A DNA stretch of 14,301 nt from Candidatus Krumholzibacteriia bacterium (GTDB lineage: Bacteria > Krumholzibacteriota > Krumholzibacteriia > Krumholzibacteriales > Krumholzibacteriaceae). The stretch is taken from contig JAPLKY010000250.1 in NCBI GenBank assembly GCA_026387805.1, positions 1-14,301 of the forward strand. The letters run 5' to 3'. The translations under genes were made by a program, and so were the position numbers. The notes beneath the pieces are model-generated. The model was not told the DNA's origin and searched no databases. It worked only from the letters and a program-made list of their open reading frames with translations. Below, piece by piece: positions 1 through 7,920 of this stretch (positions are counted from its first letter, which is position 1; each line of letters starts with the position of its first letter).

Positions 1-291
1 GAGGCGATCGTCGAGAGCCTCGTCGAGAAATCGATCCTCGCCGCGCGGGAGCGGGGCGCGCGGCGGCTCTACCTCGCAGGCGGGGTCGCCTCGAACGGCC
101 GCCTGCGCGAGCTCATGAAGGAGCGTCTCGCCGCGAACGACGTCGCGGTCTCCTGGCCGCGCCCCGAATACTGCACCGACAATGCCGCGATGATCGCCTG
201 CGCGGCTTTCTACCACATCGGGGCCGGTTTGATCGACGGTCTCAAGCTCAACAGCTTTGCGCGCGGCAATCTCGTTAACTGGGCCTCATGA
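1..291 (+). CDS. tsaD: tRNA N6-adenosine threonylcarbamoyltransferase TsaD, C-terminal part (5' truncated by window)
   Basis: The last 96 codons of a gene that begins before the window, read in frame 1 and ending in TGA at 289-291. TsaD transfers the threonylcarbamoyl group from threonylcarbamoyl-AMP to A37 of tRNAs that read ANN codons, working in the cytoplasm with TsaB and TsaE. The visible part holds the family's C-terminal signatures: LAGGVASNGRLRE (the ASKHA nucleotide-binding loop) and the later CTDNAAMIACAA, whose D-N-A-A-M-I residues lie at the metal/nucleotide site. The protein runs on for about 30 residues after this motif, which is the usual ending. No clear intrinsic terminator follows. 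The next gene is 249 bp away with its own candidate promoter, so the two are probably separate units. Confidence 0.93.
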   Translation, partial: EAIVESLVEKSILAARERGARRLYLAGGVASNGRLRELMKERLAANDVAVSWPRPEYCTDNAAMIACAAFYHIGAGLIDGLKLNSFARGNLVNWAS

Positions 292-450
292 CGCCGGTTG
301 CCCCCGGTCTCGTAATGCAAAACTGATTGCAGATTGGCCTTTTGCCCGTCCGCTCGGCTCTTCTCGAGCGCTCCCGGCAACACGTTGAAATAGCTGCAAC
401 TATACGCCGCATCGCGCCTCTTCGGGCCGCGCCGCCGGCGGCATTCCTCC

Positions 451-466
451 TTGGCATATGAATTGC
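451..466 (+). promoter_or_regulatory. candidate sigma-54 (-24/-12) promoter for the signalling operon
   Basis: The sequence TTGGCATATGAATTGC matches the RpoN pattern TGGC-N7-TTGC, with GG at 453-454 and GC at 465-466, the required 12 bp apart. Transcription would start near 478, leaving a leader of about 60 nt before the ATG at 540. No better -35/-10 pair is visible in this gap. A sigma-54 promoter would require an AAA+ enhancer-binding activator, and none is encoded in the window. The match comes from reading the sequence and has not been scored against the genome background. Confidence 0.55.
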
Positions 467-493
467 GTAGCAACGAGTTGCCATAATCATGGC
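463..493. promoter_or_regulatory. nested short palindromes around the predicted transcription start
   Basis: Three overlapping dyads lie here: TTGC-GTA-GCAA (463-473), GCAAC-GA-GTTGC (470-481) and GCCAT-AATC-ATGGC (480-493). They overlap and follow the -12 element and span the expected +1. They could be an operator or structure at the 5' end of the mRNA. Each arm is only 4-5 bp, so chance is a real alternative. Confidence 0.3.
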
Positions 494-539
494 GTTCGCG
501 AGCAGGGAAGGGATCAATAAGAGGAACGGAGTTTTCCTC

Positions 540-1523
540 ATGATTAGTTCCGGCAGCAAGCAGGGCTACAAGATCCTCGTTGTGGATGACGAGGATCATA
601 TCAGGCGCATCCTCAAGTTTCAGCTCGAGAAGCACGGCTACCGGGTCGTTCTCGCCGAGAACGGAGAGGTCGCGCTCGAGATCGTCCGGCGCGAGAGTCC
701 CGATCTCATTCTCCTCGATCTCATGATGCCGAGGATCGACGGATTCGAGACCTGCCGGCGCATCCGCCAGAATTTTCAGACCTCGCAGATACCGATCATC
801 ATACTCACGGCGAAGAGCGAGCTTCCGGACAAGATCAGGGGTCTTCAGGACGGCGCGAACGACTACCTCATCAAGCCGTACTCGAACGAGGAGCTGCTGC
901 TCCGCGTGCGGAACGTTCTCGAATGGAGCCTCAGACAGAAAGAGGCGAATCCGCTCACGGGACTGCCGGGGAATCGCGCCATCGAGAAAGAGCTCCAGGC
1001 GCGCATCGAGCGCAAGGCGCCCTTCGCGTTTCTCTATCTCGACATCGATAATTTCAAGCCGTACAACGACCATTACGGATATCAGAAGGGGGACGACGCG
1101 ATCCTCTTCCTGAGCGACATCATCACCGAAGCGGTCAACTCGCTCGGCGGCGGGGACGATTTCGTCGGCCATATCGGCGGGGACGATTTCGTCGTCATCA
1201 CCACTCCCGAGCGTTCCGAGTTCATCGCGCGCCATATCGTCGACGAATTCGACAGGGGTTCGCTCGTCCTGCTCCGCGAGGAGGATATCACGAGGGGATT
1301 CATGGAGGTCCGCAACCGTCTCGGCGAGATCAAGCGGATGCCGGTCATGTCCCTCACGATCGCGCTCGTCCTCGACGAAGAGGGAAAGCTCAAGCATTAC
1401 GCCCAGGTGAACGACATCGCTTCCGAGCTCAAGCAGTACGGTAAGGGAATGGTCGGAAGCGTCGTCGTACGGGAACGCCGGAAATCGAACGAGCCGGCGC
1501 AGAAGGTGGAATCCGAGGGTTGA
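540..1523 (+). CDS. response regulator with receiver and GGDEF-type (GGDDF) domain
   Basis: A 327-aa soluble protein. Residues about 10-128 are a complete receiver: acidic pair D16/D17, phospho-acceptor D60 in LILLDLMMP, T90 and K112. A linker then leads to a GGDEF-type domain (about 137-310) with NPLTGLPGNR, the metal-site segment YLDIDNFKPYND (165-176) and IGGDDF (212-217). The signature is GGDDF rather than GG(D/E)EF: the acidic third residue is kept and the fourth is D instead of E. The upstream RxxD inhibitory site is absent (GGDD at that position). Phosphorylation would be expected to control c-di-GMP synthesis, if the domain is active. I chose ATG 540 because GGAG (528-531) sits 8 nt upstream. 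The in-frame ATG at 489 has no SD and lies almost at the predicted mRNA start. The stop overlaps a possible TTG start of the next gene but lies 23 nt before the start I prefer. Confidence 0.85.
   Translation: MISSGSKQGYKILVVDDEDHIRRILKFQLEKHGYRVVLAENGEVALEIVRRESPDLILLDLMMPRIDGFETCRRIRQNFQTSQIPIIILTAKSELPDKIRGLQDGANDYLIKPYSNEELLLRVRNVLEWSLRQKEANPLTGLPGNRAIEKELQARIERKAPFAFLYLDIDNFKPYNDHYGYQKGDDAILFLSDIITEAVNSLGGGDDFVGHIGGDDFVVITTPERSEFIARHIVDEFDRGSLVLLREEDITRGFMEVRNRLGEIKRMPVMSLTIALVLDEEGKLKHYAQVNDIASELKQYGKGMVGSVVVRERRKSNEPAQKVESEG
1148..1194 (+). repeat. 20-bp direct repeat within the GGDDF region
   Basis: Two identical 20-bp copies occur at 1148-1167 and 1175-1194, offset 27 bp (nine codons). 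They encode GGDDFV twice, once just before and once at the catalytic signature. The second copy is the true active-site loop. The first lies where the RxxD inhibitory site would be in classic diguanylate cyclases. Confidence 0.7.
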
Positions 1524-1534
1524 TCGCCGGGCCC

Positions 1535-1540
1535 GGAGGT
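1535..1540 (+). promoter_or_regulatory. ribosome binding site that sets the GTG start of the small histidine kinase
   Basis: A GGAGGT core lies 6 nt before GTG 1547. It favours that start over an in-frame TTG at 1520 that overlaps the upstream stop codon. Confidence 0.65.
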
Positions 1541-1546
1541 GCATCC

Positions 1547-2371
1547 GTGGGACACGCGACGGAAACCAAACAGGACGCGAGACTCGATCGCATCGTCCAG
1601 GATGCCGAGGCGGAGCTTGCGACGCTCCGGCGCGAGCTCGCACGGTACCGGGGGTTGTTCGATTCCGCGCGGCTCATCGTGGGACACGAATTCGCGAGAC
1701 CGCTCACCTCGCTCAGCGGCTATCTCGAGCTCGCCGAAGAGCGGCTCGGCGCGGCCGCCGACGAGAAGGAGCGGGCCTATTTTTCGAAGATGCGCGACTC
1801 GATCGATCATCTCGAGGAGCTCGTCGAGTCCTTCGTCCAGATGCTCCGCGTGGAGCAGGGCGCCGGGGACCTTCAGGCGCTCGAGCGGATCGATATCGCG
1901 GGCCTCGTCGAGCGCGTGCGCGAGCGTTTCGACGAGAGCGCCTCGCTCATCGAGACGCAGGTTGATCCCGCCGTGCCGCCGGTTCTCGTCCGGCGCCGGT
2001 GCCTCGAGGTCGTTCTCGAGAATCTCGTCTCGAATGCAGTCAAGCACGGAGGCGGCCCTATCCGCGTCACCGCGTCGCTGGCCAGGGAGCGCCGCGGCGA
2101 GTCGAAGGAAGCGCTTCTCGTCATCACGGTCGAGGACCACGGGGCCGGCATTCCCGAAGACAAGCTCGAAGCGGTGTTCACGCCGTTCTTCCGCCTCGAC
2201 GGCGGCGGAGGAAAGAGCGGTCTCGGCCTCGGGCTCGCGGTCGTGAAGAGCATCGTCACGATCATGAGCGGCGAAATCCGGCTGCGGAGCAAACCGGGCG
2301 AGGGAACCGCGGTCACCGTTGTGATTCCCGTACCGAACGATATCAAAACGCAGTCCGACACGGTCGGCTGA
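1547..2371 (+). CDS. soluble sensor histidine kinase (HisKA-HATPase)
   Basis: A 274-aa cytoplasmic kinase with no membrane segment and no recognisable sensor domain. A short coiled-coil-like N terminus (about 10-40) leads into a HisKA dimerisation domain with H47 in GHEFARPLTSL, so the motif is HEFxxPL. The HATPase_c domain follows, with the N box around N163 (LENLVSNAVKHGG), G1 box DHGAGIP (197-203), F box TPFFRLDG and G2 box GLGLGL (225-230). All catalytic boxes look intact. Start GTG 1547 follows a strong SD, and TTG 1520 is the alternative (283 aa). The gene follows the REC-GGDDF regulator at once and ends 13 bp before the membrane kinase. This suggests it feeds phosphate to one of the two receivers in the operon or responds to signals through a partner. 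It resembles the phytochrome/PAS-type soluble kinases only in its catalytic core. Confidence 0.88.
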   Translation: MGHATETKQDARLDRIVQDAEAELATLRRELARYRGLFDSARLIVGHEFARPLTSLSGYLELAEERLGAAADEKERAYFSKMRDSIDHLEELVESFVQMLRVEQGAGDLQALERIDIAGLVERVRERFDESASLIETQVDPAVPPVLVRRRCLEVVLENLVSNAVKHGGGPIRVTASLARERRGESKEALLVITVEDHGAGIPEDKLEAVFTPFFRLDGGGGKSGLGLGLAVVKSIVTIMSGEIRLRSKPGEGTAVTVVIPVPNDIKTQSDTVG

Positions 2372-2384
2372 AGCGAGGTTCCGA

Positions 2385-5378
2385 ATGGCCGCATACGGCA
2401 GAGCACAGAAACGGATGCCCGCGATCCTGAGCATACAGCAGATTCGGATCGTCGAAATCGTCTCGATCTTTCTCATCGTCTTCATCGCGCGGGAGATCGC
2501 CGGATTCGTCTTCAGGACGGGGCTCGTGATCTCCGTATTTCTCGGCGCGACCTTCCTGAATCTTCTCGCCGCCGGCCTCGAGAATGCATTCGCCCGCAAG
2601 GAGCGGGCCTCCGCCCGGCGGCGCGAAATCTGGGAATGGGCGACGGTCCTCATCGACAGCTCGACCGCGATCGCCCTCATCTATCTCACGGGAACGGCGC
2701 AGAGCCCGTTTCTCTTTCTCGTCGTGATACCGCTCTTCTTCGCCGGACGGCTTCTGCCGCCGGCGCGCGCGGGTCTCATGGTGACCGGGTTCTCGATCGC
2801 CGCGCTCGCCATCCTCGGATACCTCGAAATGCGGGGCGGCGTTCCGTTCTTCAGCTGCTATCCGGGAGATACGGCGTTTCCGCCGGACGGCCGGGCTCTC
2901 GCCGGCACGCTCCTCATTCTGGGCGGTTTCATGGGTTTCATGACGTATCTATTCAGCAGCTTCTACGAGAATTTCAAGGTCTACGTTCACGGGGCCGAAG
3001 ACCGGCTCCTCAACTCGCGGAAACGGATTCTCGAGCTCACGAGGCTCTACGACATCAGCCTCGGGATCAATTCGGTCATCAGTCTCGATACGCTCCTCAA
3101 AATGGTGTGCAAGGAGATCACCTTGCTCCTCAGGAGACCCTGGGTCTCGATCGTGCTCATCAACCAGAAGCGCGAGGTCATCGAGCACGTCGAGCTCGGA
3201 AGGAAAGGCGTGGTGAGTCTCGAGCCGGGGACGCCGCTCGCCGACGATCCGCTCATCATCGACATCTGCGCCCATGAGACCGGGCTCATCATCGACGACA
3301 TGCGCGAGCAGGGAGCGAGCGCCCGCTCGCCTCTCGTCGCGGACCGCGCGCTCGGCTCCTTTCTCGCCGTTCCCGTCTATTCGGCCAAGGACAACCTCGG
3401 CGTGCTCATGGCGGGCGATTTTGCCCGCGAGCCGTTCAATCCGGAAGACGCCCGGCTCATGACGATTCTTTCGGGCCAGGTCGCGATGGCGATAGAGAAG
3501 AGCCGCCTCTACGAGGTCATGAACGGACGCATCGAGCGGCTCGATAAGGAGAACGAGGATCTCAAGAGCTCGAACAAGCTCAAGATGAGCTATCTCTCGC
3601 ATCTCTCGCACGAGCTCAAGACCCCGCTCACGTCGATCAAGGCGTACGCCGAATCGCTCGCCGACCATATCGATGACCCCGAGTTTCCGGAAAAGGGCGA
3701 GTTTCTCGGAATCATCTCGGCGGAGACCGAACGGCTCATCCGCATGGTCAACAAGGTCCTCGACGTGTCCAAGATCGAATTCGGCAATCGAACCCTCAAG
3801 CGCACGGCCTTCAATCTCGAAACGCTCCTCGCCGGGGTCGAATCCTCGCTGCAGCCGTACCTGCGGGACAAGAGGCTCCGTCTCGTCGTGAACGTTCCGC
3901 CCGCGCTCCCGCACGTCGACGGGGACGAGGATCTCGTGAAACAGGTTTTCATCAATCTCATCTCGAACGCGATCAAGTTCTCGCCGAGCGGAGCCCGCAT
4001 CTTCGTCGAGGCGATCGAGGACGCGGTCGCGATCAAGATCGCGGTGTCGGACGAAGGCATCGGTATTCCCCAGGAAGACCTCCAGAACATCTTCAAGCAG
4101 TTCTACCAGGTGCACCGCGGCTCGGGGGAAGGGGTGGGCCTCGGGCTCGCGATCGTGAAGAACATCGTCGAGCAGCACGGCGGAACGATCGTCGCGACGA
4201 GCCGTCTCGGCGAGGGGAGCACGTTTACGTTCACCCTGCCGAAGGAGCACCACTTCAACGATCTTCTCGGCTACCTCTTCGATTCGGTCGACGCGCGCGA
4301 GGAGATACAGGAAATGTTCCAGCTCGCCGTGAAGGTCATCGCCGAGATGCTCTCGGCGAAGATCGTCTCGCTCATGCTCCTCGACCAGGAGAAACGGGAG
4401 CTCTTCATCAAGGTGGCCTACGGGCTCGACGAAGCCGTCGTGGCCCGCACCCGGGCGCGTCTCGGAAGCGGCATCGCGGGGAAGGTGGCGGAGACGGGAG
4501 AGCCGCTTCTCATCGAGAACGTCGAGACGTGCGGACTCAAGGACGCGCCGAGCAATCCGCAGTACGAGACAAAATCGCTCGTGAGTGTTCCGCTCAAGAT
4601 CGGCTCCACCGTAATCGGCGTGATCAACGCGAACAACAAGACGTCGGGCAAACCGTTCAACCGGGACGATCTCACCCTGATCATGTCCCTGAGCATGCGA
4701 TTCTCCAAGGTGATCGAGCGGATCAGGATCTCCGAGGATTCGCGCGCGTTCATAAAGGAAACGATCCAGTCCCTGCGCTGGCTCCTCGCCGCGCAGGAGC
4801 GGGACGGGCGCGGCGACTACCGGAAGATCGTCCAATGGGCGGTGAGGATCGCCCGGAATCTCCGTCTGAGCGAGAAAGAGGTTCAGGTGATCCAGTACGT
4901 TTCGAGCGTGCACGACGTCGGGATGACGTGCGTGAGCGACGCAATTCTCAAGAAGACGCTCGATCTCACCCCGGAGGAGATGGAGGAGATCAAGAAACAC
5001 CCGCAGCGCGGCGCCGCGATCATGCGCCCGCTCGAGTTCGTCGAGCTCGTGAGTCAGAGCATTCTCTTCCACCACGAACGGCTCGACGGCAAGGGATACC
5101 CGATGGGGCTCAGGGGGGACCAGATTCCGATCGGCTCGCGCATTCTCGCCGTGATCGACGCGTACCTGTCGATGGTGAGCGAGCGGCCGTTTAGGGTCCG
5201 CATGACGAACGCGGAGGCGGTCGACGAGCTCGTGCGCCATTCGGAGACTCAGTTCGATCCGCGCGTGGTCGCCGCTTTTGTCGAAGTGCTCGTGGACGAG
5301 AACCAGATCGAGGTGGACGCATTTACGCGGATATCGGACGCGCTCAGGAACGCGAAGAAACACCACCTCGTGCCTTAA
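2385..5378 (+). CDS. membrane hybrid protein: 6TM-GAF-histidine kinase-GAF-HD-GYP
   Basis: A 997-aa protein with about six membrane segments (roughly 22-43, 46-65, 85-104, 107-124, 128-148, 171-193). A first GAF domain follows (about 215-375), then a coiled coil and a HisKA-HATPase kinase: H409 in LSHELKTPLTS, N box LISNAIKF (N528), DEGIGIP (556-562) and GVGLGLA. A second GAF (about 637-780) is followed by an HD-GYP domain (about 790-985). Its HD pair is H843/D844 in HDVGM, with H872, H896/H897 and DGKGYP (901-906). Canonical HDxGK has Lys where this has M847, and the upstream HSxRV His aligns with Tyr (Y812). The metal site may therefore be altered. The protein could couple a membrane or small-ligand signal to autophosphorylation and to c-di-GMP hydrolysis or binding. 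ATG 2385 has GAGGT 5 nt upstream. The next gene begins 16 nt after the stop, so they are co-transcribed. Confidence 0.87.
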   Translation: MAAYGRAQKRMPAILSIQQIRIVEIVSIFLIVFIAREIAGFVFRTGLVISVFLGATFLNLLAAGLENAFARKERASARRREIWEWATVLIDSSTAIALIYLTGTAQSPFLFLVVIPLFFAGRLLPPARAGLMVTGFSIAALAILGYLEMRGGVPFFSCYPGDTAFPPDGRALAGTLLILGGFMGFMTYLFSSFYENFKVYVHGAEDRLLNSRKRILELTRLYDISLGINSVISLDTLLKMVCKEITLLLRRPWVSIVLINQKREVIEHVELGRKGVVSLEPGTPLADDPLIIDICAHETGLIIDDMREQGASARSPLVADRALGSFLAVPVYSAKDNLGVLMAGDFAREPFNPEDARLMTILSGQVAMAIEKSRLYEVMNGRIERLDKENEDLKSSNKLKMSYLSHLSHELKTPLTSIKAYAESLADHIDDPEFPEKGEFLGIISAETERLIRMVNKVLDVSKIEFGNRTLKRTAFNLETLLAGVESSLQPYLRDKRLRLVVNVPPALPHVDGDEDLVKQVFINLISNAIKFSPSGARIFVEAIEDAVAIKIAVSDEGIGIPQEDLQNIFKQFYQVHRGSGEGVGLGLAIVKNIVEQHGGTIVATSRLGEGSTFTFTLPKEHHFNDLLGYLFDSVDAREEIQEMFQLAVKVIAEMLSAKIVSLMLLDQEKRELFIKVAYGLDEAVVARTRARLGSGIAGKVAETGEPLLIENVETCGLKDAPSNPQYETKSLVSVPLKIGSTVIGVINANNKTSGKPFNRDDLTLIMSLSMRFSKVIERIRISEDSRAFIKETIQSLRWLLAAQERDGRGDYRKIVQWAVRIARNLRLSEKEVQVIQYVSSVHDVGMTCVSDAILKKTLDLTPEEMEEIKKHPQRGAAIMRPLEFVELVSQSILFHHERLDGKGYPMGLRGDQIPIGSRILAVIDAYLSMVSERPFRVRMTNAEAVDELVRHSETQFDPRVVAAFVEVLVDENQIEVDAFTRISDALRNAKKHHLVP

Positions 5379-5394
5379 AGAAAGGAAACCCGCG

Positions 5395-7920
5395 GTGATC
5401 CGCAGGATCGGCAGACGATTGCTCGGCGCCGGCGGCGCCTCTCCTGACGAGGGGCCCGCGAGGGCGCGCTCCGCCCGCGAGGGCGAGCTCGAGCGCATCG
5501 TCGCGCGCATAGCGTCCATCGGCTCGATGACTCTCGCCGACGCCCCGAGCAGGGATATCTTCGATGCGATGGTCCGCGGCATCGTCGAGGACTCGGGAGC
5601 GAACTTCGTCGTTCTGCGGATCGCCAAACCGGGCGGCGACGTCTTCGAGATGAAGGCGTCCGCGGGCCTGGGCGACCTCCCCGCGGAGCCTCGCCACTCC
5701 CTTTCGGTGAGCAGAAACACTTTCCGCGGTCTCTGCGGCGCCGGCGAGCAGCTGGCCGACGGATTCGTCGTCGGGGCCAAAAAGGCGTGCGCGGAACCCG
5801 ACAGTCCGGTGCCGCGGTGCGCGGAATCTCCGGACGGGAAGATATTGCTGGCCGGCATCGAGGAGAACGGCGTCGCCACGGGCTTTTTCACCATCGGGTT
5901 TTTCGACGGCGCTCCCGATGAACGTCTCATGTCCCAGGTGAAGCTGTCCCGTGACTCCGTGCTTCTCGTTCTGCAGCGCGAGCGCGCAAAGGAGCAGCTC
6001 CGCGACAAGGATCGCTCTCTCGCGGTCTGCAGGGAGGAGCTCGAGAGCGTCAACCAGCTCAAATCCAATTTTCTCTCGGTCGTCTCTCACGAGCTTCGGA
6101 CGCCGCTCACGTCGGTCAAGGCGTACACCGAGACGCTCCTCGACAACGTCGATACGATCAAACGCGAGACGTTGCAGGACTTTCTCCGCGTCATGGACGA
6201 GGAGAGCGAGCGCATCATCAAGCTCGTCGACAACATTCTCAATTTCTCCCGCATGGAGACGGGGCACCTCAAGGTGGAGCGGACCACCTGCAATCTCAAC
6301 CGGATGATCGAGGAGGTCCACGTCGGACTTCAGGCGAAGTTCGCCTCCTCGAAGATCACCACGGAGCTCCGGCTCCCGCGCCACCCGTGCCGCATCGACG
6401 CGGACCGTGAGCTCATCGCGCAGCTGCTGCAGAATCTCGTGGCGAACGCGGTCAAGTTCACGCCGCCGGGGGGCAAGGTGACGGTTACCCTCGAGCAGGA
6501 GGCGTCCGCGGCGCGTATCGTCGTGCAGGATACGGGCAAGGGAATTCCCGAGGATCAGATCGAGAAGATTTTCGAGCGTTTCTACCAGATCGACACGAGC
6601 GACACCCGAGAGCACGGCGGCTCGGGCCTCGGGCTCGCGATCTGCAAGAACATCGTCGACTGGCACGAGGGGAAGATCTGGGTCGAGAACGTGAAGGATT
6701 CGGGCGCCAAGTTCGTCGTGCTGCTGCCGATGAAGGACATCATCGTCCGGCAAGCGGCGTCGGCGGGCTTCTTCGGATCGCGCCGGTTCGAGCGCGAGCG
6801 GTATCTCACGCTTCTCGTCGAAATGCTCTCCGAGTTCCTTCAGGCGCGCAAGGCGTCGATCATGCTCCTCGACAAGGATCAGCAGGTGCTCAGGATCGTC
6901 GCGGCGAAGGGGCTCGACAGCGAGTTCGTTCAGAACACGCGGCTCGAAGTCGGGGAGCGCATCGCGGGGAAGGTCGCCCAGACGGGCGAGCCGCTCCACG
7001 TCTTCGACATCGAAAGCGACAACGAGTACGGACGGGCGAACAATACGCTTTTCTACGGAACGCGTTCGTTCATATCGGCGCCTCTCAGGGACGGGGACGA
7101 GATCGTCGGCGTCATCAACGTGAGCGATCACGTCGAGGGGCGCGAATTCACGCGCGCCGACCGGGAGCTCCTCGAGGCGCTCAGCTCGATCATCGTCGGC
7201 ATGCTCAAGAAGCTGGACGCGTACGAGAAGGTCTCGACGAATTTCGAAAAGCTCAAAGAGGCGATGCGCGCGAGCCTCGACATGCGGGAGGCGTGGGGAA
7301 GCAGAACTCTCGTCAACCTCACGCTCATCGCGCTCACGATCGGGAAGAAGCTCGCGCTCGACGAACGCTCGCTCACGGCGCTCCGCCTCGGCATGAACCT
7401 CTACGACCTCGGGCTTATGCGTATCCCCCGGAACATCCGCATCAAGAAGGAGAATCTCACGCCGAAGGAGCGCGAGGTGCTCCGCGGACATCCGAATATC
7501 GGTTTCGCGCTCACTTCTCCCATGAATCTCGAAGACCGGGTCATGAAGATGATCCGGAGCCATCACGAGCATTACGACGGGAGCGGGTACCCCGACGGCC
7601 TCTCCGGGAACGAGATACCGGTCGAGGCCCGGATCGTCAGCGTCGTCGACGCGTTCCGCGCGCTGATGAGCGAGGGGCCCTACCGGAGAACCTTCTCGCT
7701 CGACGAGGCGCGGGCGGAGATAGAAAAGGGCGCGCTCACGCGCTTCGATCCGGACGTCGTCAAGGCGTTCGGCGAGGCGCTCGACGACCTCGGGGCTCGG
7801 GACGACAAGCACGAGCTCGTGCTCGAAGCCGTCGAAAGGGAGCTGCAAGGGGAACGGAACGAACGGAAAAAACGGCTGGAAATGATTCAACGGGAACCCG
7901 TGAAGGAGGAAATTCGATGA
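5395..7920 (+). CDS. soluble hybrid protein: GAF-histidine kinase-GAF-degenerate HD-GYP
   Basis: An 841-aa paralogue of the preceding protein, without membrane segments. Its basic N terminus leads to a divergent GAF-like region (about 30-195), a coiled coil, and an intact kinase core: H232 in VSHELRTPLTS, N351 in NLVANAVKF, DTGKGIP (379-385) and GSGLGLA. A second GAF (about 465-610, with GERIAGKVAQTGEP) comes before an HD-GYP-like domain (about 630-800). There the HD pair reads YDLGL: Y670 replaces the metal-ligand His, and L674 the usual Lys. D671, H699, H723/H724 and DGSGYP (728-733) remain. Loss of the HD His suggests weak or no phosphodiesterase activity and perhaps a c-di-GMP-binding role. 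GTG 5395 is chosen because AAGGAAA lies just upstream and the upstream in-frame extension runs inside the previous gene. The last codons form the ATGA overlap with the next gene. The C terminus is highly charged. Confidence 0.86.
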   Translation: MIRRIGRRLLGAGGASPDEGPARARSAREGELERIVARIASIGSMTLADAPSRDIFDAMVRGIVEDSGANFVVLRIAKPGGDVFEMKASAGLGDLPAEPRHSLSVSRNTFRGLCGAGEQLADGFVVGAKKACAEPDSPVPRCAESPDGKILLAGIEENGVATGFFTIGFFDGAPDERLMSQVKLSRDSVLLVLQRERAKEQLRDKDRSLAVCREELESVNQLKSNFLSVVSHELRTPLTSVKAYTETLLDNVDTIKRETLQDFLRVMDEESERIIKLVDNILNFSRMETGHLKVERTTCNLNRMIEEVHVGLQAKFASSKITTELRLPRHPCRIDADRELIAQLLQNLVANAVKFTPPGGKVTVTLEQEASAARIVVQDTGKGIPEDQIEKIFERFYQIDTSDTREHGGSGLGLAICKNIVDWHEGKIWVENVKDSGAKFVVLLPMKDIIVRQAASAGFFGSRRFERERYLTLLVEMLSEFLQARKASIMLLDKDQQVLRIVAAKGLDSEFVQNTRLEVGERIAGKVAQTGEPLHVFDIESDNEYGRANNTLFYGTRSFISAPLRDGDEIVGVINVSDHVEGREFTRADRELLEALSSIIVGMLKKLDAYEKVSTNFEKLKEAMRASLDMREAWGSRTLVNLTLIALTIGKKLALDERSLTALRLGMNLYDLGLMRIPRNIRIKKENLTPKEREVLRGHPNIGFALTSPMNLEDRVMKMIRSHHEHYDGSGYPDGLSGNEIPVEARIVSVVDAFRALMSEGPYRRTFSLDEARAEIEKGALTRFDPDVVKAFGEALDDLGARDDKHELVLEAVERELQGERNERKKRLEMIQREPVKEEIR

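Noticed and set aside
351..372. Short hairpin (GCTCG/CGAGC) after tsaD as a terminator
   Set aside because: Five-base stem, no T-run, and about 60 bp from the stop.
489..539. N-terminal extension of the REC-GGDDF protein from ATG 489
   Set aside because: No SD before it and almost no leader from the predicted transcription start; ATG 540 has GGAG at good spacing and receiver similarity begins after it.
5278..5394. Upstream extension of the soluble kinase, overlapping the previous gene by about 100 bp
   Set aside because: The extra residues are basic and unlike any domain; GTG 5395 with a purine-rich SD just after the previous stop is the better start.
2949..6068. Minus-strand open frame of 1039 codons opposite the membrane kinase
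   Set aside because: It spans the junction of two genes with clear domains on the + strand, is rich in Asp/Glu/Arg/Leu with no recognisable motif, and arises because CTC/GAG/GTC/GAC-rich codons avoid stops in the reverse frame.
5344..7890. Minus-strand open frame of 848 codons opposite the soluble kinase
   Set aside because: Same cause: its composition mirrors the + strand codon bias and no domain is visible.
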